NCBI RefSeq assembly: GCF_003751265.1
Contig: NZ_RJKN01000012.1
Span: 1 to 52,024, forward strand
Reading direction: 5' to 3'
DNA: 52,024 bases
Origin: Pseudokineococcus lusitanus
Lineage (GTDB): Bacteria; Actinomycetota; Actinomycetes; Actinomycetales; Quadrisphaeraceae
In this document: piece after piece, positions 7,482 to 15,985 of the stretch
Layout of the letters: each line of letters begins with the position of its first letter
Position numbering within the stretch: position 1 is the stretch's first letter
Notes under the pieces: model-generated
The model's input: the letters and a program-made list of their open reading frames with translations, nothing else
The model's database searches: none
Told to the model about the DNA's origin: nothing
Made by a program: the position numbers and the translations under genes

Positions 7482-8689
7482 CGTGCTCCCCCGAGCGCGT
7501 CCTCGGCCACGGCGAGCAGGTCCTCGACGGCGTCCGGCCACGCGGGGTGACGGCGACGGAACGGCTCGACGGCGCGGACGAGGTGGGCCGCGGCCACCAC
7601 CGCCCCCGAGGGCCGACCCGCTCCACCGAGCGGCACCGGCTGCGCGGCAGCGGTGGTCGCCCGCTGCGCGGCGTCCCAGCTCGCGGCGTCCCACCCGCGC
7701 GGGAGCAGCCCTGCGCGGTCCCAGTCGAGGACGTGAAGGCGGCCGTCGGGGCCGACGACGACCTGGTCCGGGGAGAGGTCGCCGTGGGCGGGCGCGAGCG
7801 GCTCGTGCGCGAGCCGGGCCCGCAGCCGCGGCAGCAGCTGCCCCGCGCGTGACGCCCAGCCGTCGTCGAGGACGCCCAGGCCGCCGACCGCGGCGGTGAC
7901 CGCACGCTCCAGGCGTCGCCGCGCCTCCGCGGCCGCCCCCGGGTGCCCGTCGTGACGACCGGCGGCGTGCTCGACGAGCCGGGCGCGGACGGCGTCCGTC
8001 CCGTCGGCGGGGGCCCACGGGCGTCCGGGCACCCACGGCAGCACCTCGGCGTCGCCGTCGGCGTGGCGGCGGACGAGCAGCGACGTGCCGTCGGTGCCGG
8101 GCGCGGGGTCCAGACGGCCGACCCAGCGCCGTCCGGGGTTGTAGGAGAGCGTCGTCGCGACGACGTCCCCGCCACCGCGGGCCTCCCGGGGCCGGCGGAC
8201 CGCCAGACCCGTGTCGGGCCGCAGCCGCGCGAGGCCGCGGAGCGCGCGGTCCGCGGCGGCCGGGGCGAGCAGCACCCGGGTGGCGGGCTCCACGCACGCG
8301 GGCAGCTCGGCCCGCCGGGCGGCGTCGACCTCCTTGCGCGCCTTCGCCTCCCAGTCGTCGGCCGCCCGCGCGGTCACGAGGACGCGCGGCGACCGCCCGT
8401 CGGGCCCCTCGAGGCGGACGCCCGCGCGCACGGAGGCCCCGGGCTTCACGCGCAGCCGCTCGACGACGGCCGTCGCGGCGACCTCGGGCGGGACGAGGGC
8501 GGCGAGCGCCGTCCGCAGCCGGTCGACGTCGAGGACGAGCGCGAGCCCCGGCAGCCCCGGGTGCCGCGCCGTCACGGCGGCGTCCGCCGCGGCCGCCCGC
8601 GACGCGGCGACGGCGGCCGCCACGTCCTCGGCGGGCGGGGCCGCCCATCCCGTGGGCGCCTCGGGGACGGTGCCGGCGGGCGCGGTCAC
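7478..8689 (-). CDS. APH-fold phosphotransferase (first kinase of the operon)
   Basis: 403 residues. The GTG at 8689 overlaps the ABC transporter stop (GTGA). The C-terminal lobe has HGDLSPDQVVV (His302) and LDWDRA (322-324), typical of the APH/maltokinase superfamily, with Gln replacing the usual Asn. The N-terminal 230 residues are longer than in simple APH enzymes and include VERLRVKPGASVRAGVRLEG, a nucleotide-lobe-like strand pair also seen in actinobacterial phosphotransferases linked to sugar metabolism. It is similar in architecture but clearly divergent from the kinase that follows it, so the two may act on different substrates or as a heteromer. The operon context (three glycosyltransferases and an exporter) suggests a glycosylated substrate. 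Confidence 0.75.
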   Translation of the reverse strand: MTAPAGTVPEAPTGWAAPPAEDVAAAVAASRAAAADAAVTARHPGLPGLALVLDVDRLRTALAALVPPEVAATAVVERLRVKPGASVRAGVRLEGPDGRSPRVLVTARAADDWEAKARKEVDAARRAELPACVEPATRVLLAPAAADRALRGLARLRPDTGLAVRRPREARGGGDVVATTLSYNPGRRWVGRLDPAPGTDGTSLLVRRHADGDAEVLPWVPGRPWAPADGTDAVRARLVEHAAGRHDGHPGAAAEARRRLERAVTAAVGGLGVLDDGWASRAGQLLPRLRARLAHEPLAPAHGDLSPDQVVVGPDGRLHVLDWDRAGLLPRGWDAASWDAAQRATTAAAQPVPLGGAGRPSGAVVAAAHLVRAVEPFRRRHPAWPDAVEDLLAVAEDALGGAR

Positions 8690-10485
8690 CGGCCCACCTC
8701 CTGCGCCGCGGCCACGGGCGCCGCCGGCCGGGGCCGCTCCACGAGCCGGCCGTCCTCGAGGGCGACGACCCGGTCGACGTGGTGCAGCAGCGCCGGGTCG
8801 TGGGTGACGAGCAGGGTGGTGCGCCCGCGGGACAGCTCGAGCAGCGAGCCGAGCACCTCCGCGGCGCTCCGCGCGTCCAGGCCGGTCGTCGGCTCGTCCA
8901 GCAGCACGAGAGCAGGGTCCCGCAGGAGCGCCCTCGCCACGGCGACCCGCTGGCGCTGGCCGCCCGACAGCGTCGCGCCGCGCTCGGCGACGGACGTCGC
9001 GAGCCCCTCCGGCAGGACGTCGAGGAGCGAGCCGAGGCCGGCCCGGCGCAGGGCGTCCTCGACCTCGGCGTCGGTCGCGTCGAGGCGGCCGAGGCGCACG
9101 TTGTCCGCGAGGGTGCCCTGCAGCAGCACCGAGTCCTGCAGGACGACGGCCGTCGCGGCGCGCAGGCTCTCCCGCGTGACGGCGGTGACGTCGTGCCCGT
9201 CGACGCGGACGGTCCCGTCCTGCGGCTCGAGGAAGCGCAGGAGCACCTGCAGCAGCGTGGACTTCCCGGCGCCGCTGGCCCCGACGAGGGCGACGGTCTC
9301 GCCCGCGCGGATGCGCAGGTCGGCGCCCCGGAGCACGGGCGTGCGGCCGGGGTGTCCGACGACGAGCCCCTCGACGTCGACCGCCAGCGAGCGGCCGGGG
9401 GTGCGGCGCAGCGGGCGCGCCCAGGACCGGTCGCGCTCGGGGACGGCCTCGTCGAGCGCGTCGGCGATCCGCTCGCCCGACGCCGCGGCCTTCGCGATCC
9501 GGCCGGTGTGCTTGGCCAGGTCGCGCAGCGGCTTGAAGGCGGTCTTGAGGTAGGTGAGGAAGACGACGAGCTCGCCGGGGGTGATGGCGCCCTGCAGCAC
9601 GCGCCACCCGCCCATGACGAGCACGACGGCGGTGGCCGCGCCGACGACGACGTCCGTCCGCCGCTCGAGGCCGGCCGTGAGCCGCTTGGTCCGGACGCCG
9701 TCGGCGAGGCCCTTGGCGTCGTTGCCGCGCAGGCGCGCGGAGAGGTGGTCGACGAGCCCGTAGGCCTGGACGGTGCGGACGGCGGCGAAGGCCTCGCCCG
9801 CGTCGCCGGCCATCGCGCCCTCCTGGGTGCGCTGGCTGCGCGAGGCGCCGGTGATCCGCTTCGCGGACGTGCGGCCCGACAGGACGAGCAGCGGCAGGAC
9901 GGCCACGACGACGAGGGCCAGCAGCGGGTCGAGGACGAGGACGACGACGACCATGCCGACGACCGTGAGCACGTTGGCGAACAACGGCAGGCCGGCGGTG
10001 ACGGCGACCTCCTGGACGCGGCCGACGTCGCCGACGACGCGCTGCACGAGGTCGCCGCTGCGGGCGGTCTCGTGGAAGGTCAGCGGCGCGCCGAGCAGCC
10101 GCTCGTGGAGGTGGGCGCGCAGGCGCGTCGTGACCCGGGCCCCGACGAGGGCGAAGGCGACCGTCGACAGGTACGCGGCGCCGGCGCGCATCCCCGCGAC
10201 GACGAGCACGGCGACCCCGGCGCCGACGAGCAGCTGCGTCGTGCCGGGGGGCACGCCCTGCCCGGTGACCGCCGGGATGACGCCGTCGACGACCCAGCTG
10301 ACCGGCCACGGCTCGAGCAGCCGCGCGGCCACCTCGACGAGGACGGCGAGGAGCCCGCCGCCGGCGAGCAGGCGTGCGCCGCCGGTGTGGGGGCGGATGA
10401 CGCCGAGCGTGCGGCGCAGGGCCCCGGCCGGGGGCCGCTGCACGGGCCCCGCGGCGGGGGCGCTGCCCCGTCCTCGGCGGCTCAC
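8686..10485 (-). CDS. ABC exporter, fused membrane and ATPase domains (ABCB/MsbA type)
   Basis: 599 residues. The GTG at 10485 overlaps the upstream glycosyltransferase stop. The N-terminal half carries a type I exporter membrane domain (about 25-330) with long hydrophobic segments, including FANVLTVVGMVVVVLVL. The C-terminal ATPase has Walker A GASGAGKST, Q-loop VVLQDSVLLQ, signature LSGGQRQR, Walker B LVLLDEPTT and H-loop THD, so it should be active. Such half-transporters work as homodimers and export lipids, glycolipids, peptides or drugs. The absence of a partner half-transporter supports a homodimer. Between glycosyltransferases and kinases, it most plausibly exports or flips the product of this operon. 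Confidence 0.88.
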   Translation of the reverse strand: MSRRGRGSAPAAGPVQRPPAGALRRTLGVIRPHTGGARLLAGGGLLAVLVEVAARLLEPWPVSWVVDGVIPAVTGQGVPPGTTQLLVGAGVAVLVVAGMRAGAAYLSTVAFALVGARVTTRLRAHLHERLLGAPLTFHETARSGDLVQRVVGDVGRVQEVAVTAGLPLFANVLTVVGMVVVVLVLDPLLALVVVAVLPLLVLSGRTSAKRITGASRSQRTQEGAMAGDAGEAFAAVRTVQAYGLVDHLSARLRGNDAKGLADGVRTKRLTAGLERRTDVVVGAATAVVLVMGGWRVLQGAITPGELVVFLTYLKTAFKPLRDLAKHTGRIAKAAASGERIADALDEAVPERDRSWARPLRRTPGRSLAVDVEGLVVGHPGRTPVLRGADLRIRAGETVALVGASGAGKSTLLQVLLRFLEPQDGTVRVDGHDVTAVTRESLRAATAVVLQDSVLLQGTLADNVRLGRLDATDAEVEDALRRAGLGSLLDVLPEGLATSVAERGATLSGGQRQRVAVARALLRDPALVLLDEPTTGLDARSAAEVLGSLLELSRGRTTLLVTHDPALLHHVDRVVALEDGRLVERPRPAAPVAAAQEVGR

Positions 10486-11762
10486 GCGCGGCTCCCGACG
10501 AGCGGCGCGGCGGCGCGGCCGGGCCCGGGCGCGACGGCGTCGGCGGCGGCCCGGGCGGCGTCCGCCCCGGCGAGGGTGCGGGCGACGACGTCGTCCCAGG
10601 TGAAGCGGCTCGTCGCGGCGGCGCGCCCGGCGTCGGCCAGCCGCCGGCGCAGCGCCGGGTCCCGCACGAGCCGCCGGAGGGCGCCCGCCATCGCGGCCAC
10701 GTCCCCCGGCGGCACGAGCAGGACCTCCCGCTCGTCGTGGAGCAGCCGCGGCACGTCGGCCACGGCGGAGGCCACGACCGGGAGGCCGGCCGCCAGGTAC
10801 TCGACGAGCTTGAGCGGCGAGAAGTACGCCTCCCCGGCGGGGTACGGCGCCGCGGCGACGTCGCAGCCGGCGAGGAGGGCGGGCACCTCCGCGGGGTCGA
10901 CGGCCCCGGGCGCGACGACGTCGACGCCCGGCGCGGCGGCGCGCGCGAGCACCTGCTCGCGGGTGGGGCCGTCGCCGACGAGGAGCAGCCGCACGGCGTC
11001 GGGCGTCCCGACGAGGGCGGCGGCGGCGTCGACGAGCAGCTCGAGGCCGTGCCACGGCCGGAAGGTGCCGACGAAGCCGACCGTGAGCGGGGCGCCCGGG
11101 ACGGCGCCGCTGCCGGTGGCGGGGGCGAAGCGGTCGGCGTCCACGCCGTTGGGCACGACGGTGACGGGCGCGCCGGACAGCTCGCGGGCCCAGGTGGCGA
11201 CGGCGTCGCTCACCGCGACCGCGGCGTGCGCGCTGCGGAGCGCGCGGCGGCTCAGGGCCACGGCACCGGCGTCGTCGACGAGGACGCGGTGACGCGCCTG
11301 CTCGTCGACGAGCGGGGCGTTGACCTCGAGCACCGTCGTGGCGCCAGCGGCGCGGGCGCGCTCGAGCGTGCGGGCGCTCCACAGGCCGTAGCGCTGGTAG
11401 ACGACGGGGACCCCGGTCGTGCCGGGCAGGTCGTGCAGGTCGGCCACGAGGTCGGCGACGAGGTCCGCCGCCCGCTCGTCGAGCGCGGTCAGCGCCCGCT
11501 CGGCGGCGGCGGGGCCGTCGGCGCGGGGGCGTCCGAGCTCGTGGACGACGACGCCCTCGAGCCCCGCGGGCGCGTCCCCGCCGAGGCGGGCGGCGACGAG
11601 GTGGACGGGGGCGCCGTCGGCGCGGGCGACGAGGCGGCGCAGCACCTCCTGCACGTGCACCGAGCAGCCCTTGCGGCCGTAGGCGGGCACGCCCGGGTCG
11701 AGGACGACGTGGACCGCGGCGCGGCCGGTGCCCGCCGTGCCGGGCACGGGGACGGCGCTCAT
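10482..11762 (-). CDS. GT4-type glycosyltransferase
   Basis: 426 residues, GT-B fold. The N-terminal acceptor domain begins VHVVLDPGVPAYGRKGCSVH, where the Gly-rich loop after the first strand is typical. The C-terminal donor domain has VPNGVDADRF, LTVGFVGTFRPWHGLELLV and SPLKLVEYLAAGLPVVAS, the last being the EX7E-type region of retaining GT4 enzymes that transfer from UDP-, GDP- or ADP-sugars. The ATG at 11762 overlaps the stop of the upstream GT4 gene (ATGA). It is most likely cytoplasmic and builds a glycan or glycolipid together with the two other transferases of the operon. Confidence 0.85.
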   Translation of the reverse strand: MSAVPVPGTAGTGRAAVHVVLDPGVPAYGRKGCSVHVQEVLRRLVARADGAPVHLVAARLGGDAPAGLEGVVVHELGRPRADGPAAAERALTALDERAADLVADLVADLHDLPGTTGVPVVYQRYGLWSARTLERARAAGATTVLEVNAPLVDEQARHRVLVDDAGAVALSRRALRSAHAAVAVSDAVATWARELSGAPVTVVPNGVDADRFAPATGSGAVPGAPLTVGFVGTFRPWHGLELLVDAAAALVGTPDAVRLLLVGDGPTREQVLARAAAPGVDVVAPGAVDPAEVPALLAGCDVAAAPYPAGEAYFSPLKLVEYLAAGLPVVASAVADVPRLLHDEREVLLVPPGDVAAMAGALRRLVRDPALRRRLADAGRAAATSRFTWDDVVARTLAGADAARAAADAVAPGPGRAAAPLVGSRA

Positions 11763-13066
11763 GCCGTCACCGCCGGGGCGGTCGTGCGGGCGGCGGCGAC
11801 GTCGGCGGTGATCCGCCGCAGCGCCGCGGCCTGGCCCCGGACGTCGAACCGGAGCTCGACGTGCGCGCGGCCGGCCCGCGAGAGCCGCTCGCGCTCCTCG
11901 CCGTCGGCGAGCAGGCGCTGGAGGGCGTCGGCCAGGGCCGCGGCGTCGCGCTCGGGCACGAGGTGGCCGGTGACGCCGTCGATCACCGCCTCGGGGACGC
12001 CGGTCACCGGCGTCGAGACGACGGGCGTCCCGACCGCGAGGGACTCGAGCACGACGGTCGGGAGCCCGTCCCGGTCACCGTCCTCGGCCACGACGCAGGG
12101 CGCCGCGAAGGCCGCCGCCCCGCGCAGCAGCGCGACGACCTCGTGCTGCGGCAGCGGGCCGAGCAGCTCCACGGCGTCCTCGAGCCCGAGGCGGGTGACG
12201 CGCGCGGCCAGGTCGGCGGCGCCGTCGCCGGCCCCGGCGAGGCGCAGCCGGACGTCGACCCCGCGGCCGCGCAGGAGCGCGACGGCGTCGAGGAGCACGT
12301 CGAAGCCCTTCTTCGGGACGAGCCGACCGACGGCGGCGACGACGGCCGGGCGGTGCGCCGGGCTGCTCCACGTCAGCTCGTCGAGGTCCAGGCCGTTGTG
12401 GACGCGGTGCAGCCGGGCCGTCGGGTGGCGCTCGGCGAGCCACGCCGTCGTCATGTCGCTGACGGCCACGACGCCGTCGGCGTCGGCCATGACAGCGGCG
12501 AGGCGGCGCGGGTCGACGTCCTCGTGGAAGACGTCCTTGGCGTGCGCCGTCATGGTCCACGGCAGCCCGGTGAGCATCGCCGCGAGCCGCGTCGTCCGGC
12601 CCGGGAGCGAGGCGAAGTGCGCGTGCAGGTGGGTCACGCCCTCGGCGACGGCCCAGCGGGCGACCCCGACGGCCTGGGCGGCGACGCCGGGGTCCTCGTC
12701 GAGCAGCGCGTCGAGCGCCTCGCGCGACGGGGCGACGCCTGCGGCGCGCAGGGCGGCGAGGCCCTCCCACACCCGGACGAGGCCGCCGCGCACGTCGTCC
12801 GGCACGTAGGTCACCGGGGCCTGCACGCGGGCGAGCAGCGCGTGGAACCGCGGGTCCTTCGGCGGCCGGAGGCTCGCGACCACGGCGCGCTCCCCCGCCT
12901 CCTCGCGGGCGACGAGCTCGCGGACGATGAAGGTCTCCGAGAACCGCGGGTAGCTCTTGACGACGTAGCCGACGAGAGGTCGGTCGGCGTCGGCCGGGGC
13001 ACCGCCGTGGACGGGACCCGCGGGGGCGGCCGTGGCGGTCGGGGTGAGGGGCTCAGACAGCAGCAC
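11759..13066 (-). CDS. GT4-type glycosyltransferase
   Basis: 435 residues. The N-terminus contains VGYVVKSYPRFSETFIVREL, the hallmark start of exopolysaccharide-type GT4 enzymes ('YP..SETFI..E'). The donor domain has VHNGLDLDEL, VAAVGRLVPKKGFDVLL, and EDGDRDGLPTVVLESLAVGTPVVS with the EX7E glutamates. The GTG at 13066 lies 14 bases inside the upstream gene. Related enzymes of this type add sugars to lipid-linked or exopolysaccharide intermediates; donor and acceptor are unknown. It is only distantly similar to the GT4 gene that follows it. Confidence 0.87.
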   Translation of the reverse strand: MLLSEPLTPTATAAPAGPVHGGAPADADRPLVGYVVKSYPRFSETFIVRELVAREEAGERAVVASLRPPKDPRFHALLARVQAPVTYVPDDVRGGLVRVWEGLAALRAAGVAPSREALDALLDEDPGVAAQAVGVARWAVAEGVTHLHAHFASLPGRTTRLAAMLTGLPWTMTAHAKDVFHEDVDPRRLAAVMADADGVVAVSDMTTAWLAERHPTARLHRVHNGLDLDELTWSSPAHRPAVVAAVGRLVPKKGFDVLLDAVALLRGRGVDVRLRLAGAGDGAADLAARVTRLGLEDAVELLGPLPQHEVVALLRGAAAFAAPCVVAEDGDRDGLPTVVLESLAVGTPVVSTPVTGVPEAVIDGVTGHLVPERDAAALADALQRLLADGEERERLSRAGRAHVELRFDVRGQAAALRRITADVAAARTTAPAVTA

Positions 13067-14384
13067 GGTCGGTCTCCCAGGTGGTGTCGGTGGCGGCGAG
13101 CTGGACGGGGACGGCGGGGCGCAGCCGGCGGGCGACCCGCTCGCCGACGGTGCGCAGGCCGCCCAGGGCCAGGCCCGAGCGGTCGGTGCGGCGGGTGACG
13201 GCGCCCGCGAGCCAGGCGCCCAGCCGGCCGGGGGTCACCTCCTCCGGCAGCAGGACGTCGAGCGCGCCCCGCGCCTCGAGGGCGCGGGCGCGCACCTCCT
13301 GCTCGCGGCGCGGTCGCGTGCGGGGGACGACGAGCGCCGGGACGTCGGTGGCGAGCAGCTCGGCCACGGTGTTCGCGCCGCCCATGGCGACGACGGCCTC
13401 GGCGCCGGCGGCCCAGGCGGCGCTGTGCCGGCTGAAGCGGACGACGTGGAGGTCGTCGCGGGCGAGGGCGCGCTCGCGCAGGACGCGCAGCTCGTCGTCC
13501 GGCAGCTGCGGCCCGGCGACGAGGACGAGCGTCGTGCCCTCGGGCGCGGGCGCCTCGGCGAGCGCCCGGGCGAGCGGCGCGCCGTCCTGGCCGCCGCCGA
13601 CGACGCCGAGGACCCAGCGGTCGGTGGGCACCGGCGGGCGGGAGGCGGCGTCGGCCTCGGGCACGCGGCCCTCGGCGAGGTAGCCGACGTGGACGCACCG
13701 GGCGGCGACGTCGGGCGCCATGCCCGCCGCGGCGGGGAGGTCGTGGACGGCCCGGTCGCCGTAGACCCACACCTCGTCGTAGCAGCGGCGGACGGCGTCG
13801 TCGCCCTCGTCGGCGGCCCACTGCGTGGTGGCCGTCGCGGGGTCGTCGAGGACGTCCCGCAGCCCGAGGACGACGCGGGTGCCCCGGGCGCGCAGGACGG
13901 GGAGGACGTCGGCGAGTTCTCCCCCGAAGCCCCAGGGCGCCTTGTCGACGACGAGCAGGTCGGGCGCGAAGGAGGTCAGGGCGGTGGCGAGGAGGGCGCT
14001 GCGGATGCTGACGACGTCGGCCAGGTCCGAGCGCAGGGCCCGCGGGGCGTAGCCGCCGTCGGCGTCCTTGCGGACGCCGGGGAGGACGACGACGTCCACG
14101 CCCTCGGGGCGGGGGAAGAGGCCGGCCTCGGGGGCGCCGGACAGGACGAGGACATCGGCCCCGGCGCCGTCGGGCCCGTCGTCGGCGAGCACCTCGGCGA
14201 GGGCGAGGTTGCGGCGGAGGTGGCCGAGGCCCTGGGTGTCGTGGCCGTAGAGGGCGACGCGGGGGCGGGCGCTGCCGCGGGTGGGCAGCGCCCGGACAGC
14301 GGCGGTGCGGACCCGGCGGGCCCCCGCCGGCCGGGGGGCGGCGGCGGTACGGGCGGCGGGTGAGGTGCTGCTGCTGTCGACCAT
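13053..14384 (-). CDS. GT-B glycosyltransferase of the COG4671/GT28-like type
   Basis: 443 residues, first gene of the six-gene operon. The N-terminal domain opens with VALYGHDTQGLGHLRRNLAL, the Gly-His-rich loop of MurG/MGDG-synthase-like transferases. The C-terminal domain has WVLGVVGGGQDG and VVAMGGANTVAELLATDVP, matching the 'GG..T..E' UDP-sugar-binding region. I chose the ATG at 14384 because AGGG stands eight bases upstream; ATGs at 14390 and 14420 are alternatives. A palindrome (14430-14445) and three 11-bp-spaced repeats (14403-14433) lie just upstream. This family is poorly characterised; an inverting UDP-sugar transferase is likely. Confidence 0.8.
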   Translation of the reverse strand: MVDSSSTSPAARTAAAPRPAGARRVRTAAVRALPTRGSARPRVALYGHDTQGLGHLRRNLALAEVLADDGPDGAGADVLVLSGAPEAGLFPRPEGVDVVVLPGVRKDADGGYAPRALRSDLADVVSIRSALLATALTSFAPDLLVVDKAPWGFGGELADVLPVLRARGTRVVLGLRDVLDDPATATTQWAADEGDDAVRRCYDEVWVYGDRAVHDLPAAAGMAPDVAARCVHVGYLAEGRVPEADAASRPPVPTDRWVLGVVGGGQDGAPLARALAEAPAPEGTTLVLVAGPQLPDDELRVLRERALARDDLHVVRFSRHSAAWAAGAEAVVAMGGANTVAELLATDVPALVVPRTRPRREQEVRARALEARGALDVLLPEEVTPGRLGAWLAGAVTRRTDRSGLALGGLRTVGERVARRLRPAVPVQLAATDTTWETDRAAV

Positions 14385-14402
14385 GGGCATGACCCTGACG
14401 GC

Positions 14403-14445
14403 CGTCCATGACGCGTCCATGAGCCGTCGATGAGGGCGCCCTCAT
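14403..14445. promoter_or_regulatory. Direct repeats and palindrome upstream of the glycosyltransferase/ABC operon
   Basis: CGTCCATGA occurs at 14403-14411 and 14414-14422, and CGTCGATGA at 14425-14433, giving three copies with an exact 11-bp period. Overlapping the last copy is a perfect 16-bp palindrome, ATGAGGGCGCCCTCAT (14430-14445). An 11-bp period is the helical spacing used by OmpR/PhoP-type regulators; the palindrome could bind a dimeric repressor. Both sit 19-61 bases before the first start codon of the operon. Confidence 0.45.
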
Positions 14446-14523
14446 GAGCCGGCTCTCACGGAGAGGCCGTCGAGACCGGCGGCCGCGCAGCCTCTCCCAC
14501 TCCCCCGCGGCTCCCCCGACGCG

Positions 14524-14563
14524 ACGAGGCGCCGCCGGCCCGGACGGGTCGACGGCGCCTCGT
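14524..14563 (-). terminator. Hairpin terminator after surface protein gene 1
   Basis: A perfect 11-bp inverted repeat (14524-14534 with 14553-14563), loop 18 bases, begins 10 bases after the stop at 14573 in the direction of transcription. No T tract. Confidence 0.6.
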
Positions 14564-14572
14564 GGGCGTCGG

Positions 14573-15844
14573 TCAGGCGGGGCTGCGGCGCTGCGTCCGG
14601 ACGACGGCGACGCCCGCCACCGTGCCGAGGGCGAGCAGCCCGCCGCCGAGACCGGCCAGCTGCCCGTCGGAAAGGCCCGGCACGGCAGCGGTCTCGACGC
14701 CCGTGTTGGAGCGCAGGCCCGGGTTCTGACGCGGCGGCGTGGTCGCCGTCGGCGTGGGGACCGGAGCGGCCGTGGCCGTGGGCTCCGGCGTCGGGGCCGG
14801 CTCGACCGCCGCGGCGGCGACCTCCGCCTCGGCGGTGAGGACCACCGGCGCCGTGTCGCCGTAGGCGACGAAGATGACGCCGTAGGAGCCGGCCTCCTCC
14901 TCGGCGGCCAGGGTCACCGACGCCGTGGTGCCGGCGCCCTCGACGAGCGGGAAGCCCACGAGCGGCTCGGCGTCGTCGACGTCCTCCTCGACCGCGGAGC
15001 CGGCCGCGCCCTCGGCGATCTCGGAGAGCGCGGACAGGTCGGCCGAGCCGCTCGCGGCCGCGGCGTCGCCGAGGCCCGCGAGCTCCTCGGCGCCCAGCAC
15101 GTCACCCGGCTCCACGCCGAGCTGCTCGAGCTCGTCGAGGGGGAAGAGGAAGACCCCGAGGTCGTCGAGCGTCTCGACGCCGAGCGAGGGCAGCAGGCCC
15201 TCGGGGGGCAGCGAGACGGTGAAGTCCTCGCCGGCACGCGCCTCGATCGGGTCGTCGTCGAGCTCGCCGTAGAAGGTGAGGGTGGTCTGGACGACGGCGG
15301 GGTCGTCCTCGGCGGCGGGGAAGAGGTCGAGCGCCACGAGCAGGGGGGACGTCGCGTCGAGCAGGTCCACCACGACGCCGTCGACGACGAGGTACGTCTC
15401 GTCGACGTCGGCGAGGAGGTCGTCCTCGAGGGGGATTGTCACCTCGACCGTCGTCACGCCGGCGGCCTCGACGACCTGGACGGCGAGCCCGTCGAGGAAG
15501 GGCTCCGGCAGCACGGGGTCGTCCGCGTACAGGCTCCGGTCGTACTCCTCGGCGTCGACGAGGCCGGCCGTGACCTCGCCGTCCACGGCGGACAGGCCTG
15601 CGGTGAGCTCGATGCTCACCGCGCCAGAGGCGGGCACGGAGACGACGTCGTCGAGCGAGACGAGGCCTTCCTCCTCGTCCTCGGTGAAGGAGAGCGCCGC
15701 GACCTCGGCCACGACGCTGCCCTCCACGGGGTCGAGGACGACCTCGTCGGTCGCGGCGAGGGCCGACGGGGCGGCGAGGACGACGGCGGCGAGGGCGCCG
15801 ACGCCGATCCCGGCGGCGCGACGGCGTGAGGTGCTGCGGGACAT
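14573..15844 (-). CDS. Surface-anchored secreted protein 1, probable sortase substrate
   Basis: 423 residues. The ATG at 15844 has GGGAG a few bases upstream and begins a typical signal peptide (SRRRAAGIGVGALAAVVLA, cleavage near residue 30). The mature protein is very acidic (Asp/Glu-rich beta-type sequence) with no enzyme motif that I recognise. A Pro/Thr-rich, wall-spanning linker (about 345-373) leads to NPGLRSNTGVETAA (374-387), a hydrophobic segment (about 394-416) and an Arg-rich end, the layout of a cell-wall sorting signal. The N-terminus, linker and C-terminus match surface protein 2 (16740-18107), with the sortase gene between them. The core domains have diverged, so the two probably carry different binding functions at the cell surface. 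Confidence 0.75.
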   Translation of the reverse strand: MSRSTSRRRAAGIGVGALAAVVLAAPSALAATDEVVLDPVEGSVVAEVAALSFTEDEEEGLVSLDDVVSVPASGAVSIELTAGLSAVDGEVTAGLVDAEEYDRSLYADDPVLPEPFLDGLAVQVVEAAGVTTVEVTIPLEDDLLADVDETYLVVDGVVVDLLDATSPLLVALDLFPAAEDDPAVVQTTLTFYGELDDDPIEARAGEDFTVSLPPEGLLPSLGVETLDDLGVFLFPLDELEQLGVEPGDVLGAEELAGLGDAAAASGSADLSALSEIAEGAAGSAVEEDVDDAEPLVGFPLVEGAGTTASVTLAAEEEAGSYGVIFVAYGDTAPVVLTAEAEVAAAAVEPAPTPEPTATAAPVPTPTATTPPRQNPGLRSNTGVETAAVPGLSDGQLAGLGGGLLALGTVAGVAVVRTQRRSPA

Positions 15845-15940
15845 GGGTCTCCCAGGCTCGGTGCGGGCGCGCACGGCCCGCGGCACGGCGACCGTAGACG
15901 GCTCACCGCGCCCGCGGGGCGGAAGCGCAACCGATTGCCC

Positions 15941-15967
15941 GGCGCACCCACCGACGGTCGGTGCGCC
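15941..15967 (-). terminator. Hairpin terminator after the sortase gene
   Basis: An 8-bp inverted repeat GGCGCACC/GGTGCGCC (15941-15948 with 15960-15967), loop 11 bases, begins 18 bases after the sortase stop. An alternative inner stem CACCGAC/GTCGGTG is also possible. Confidence 0.55.
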
Positions 15968-15985
15968 CGGCGCGGCCCGCCGGCC

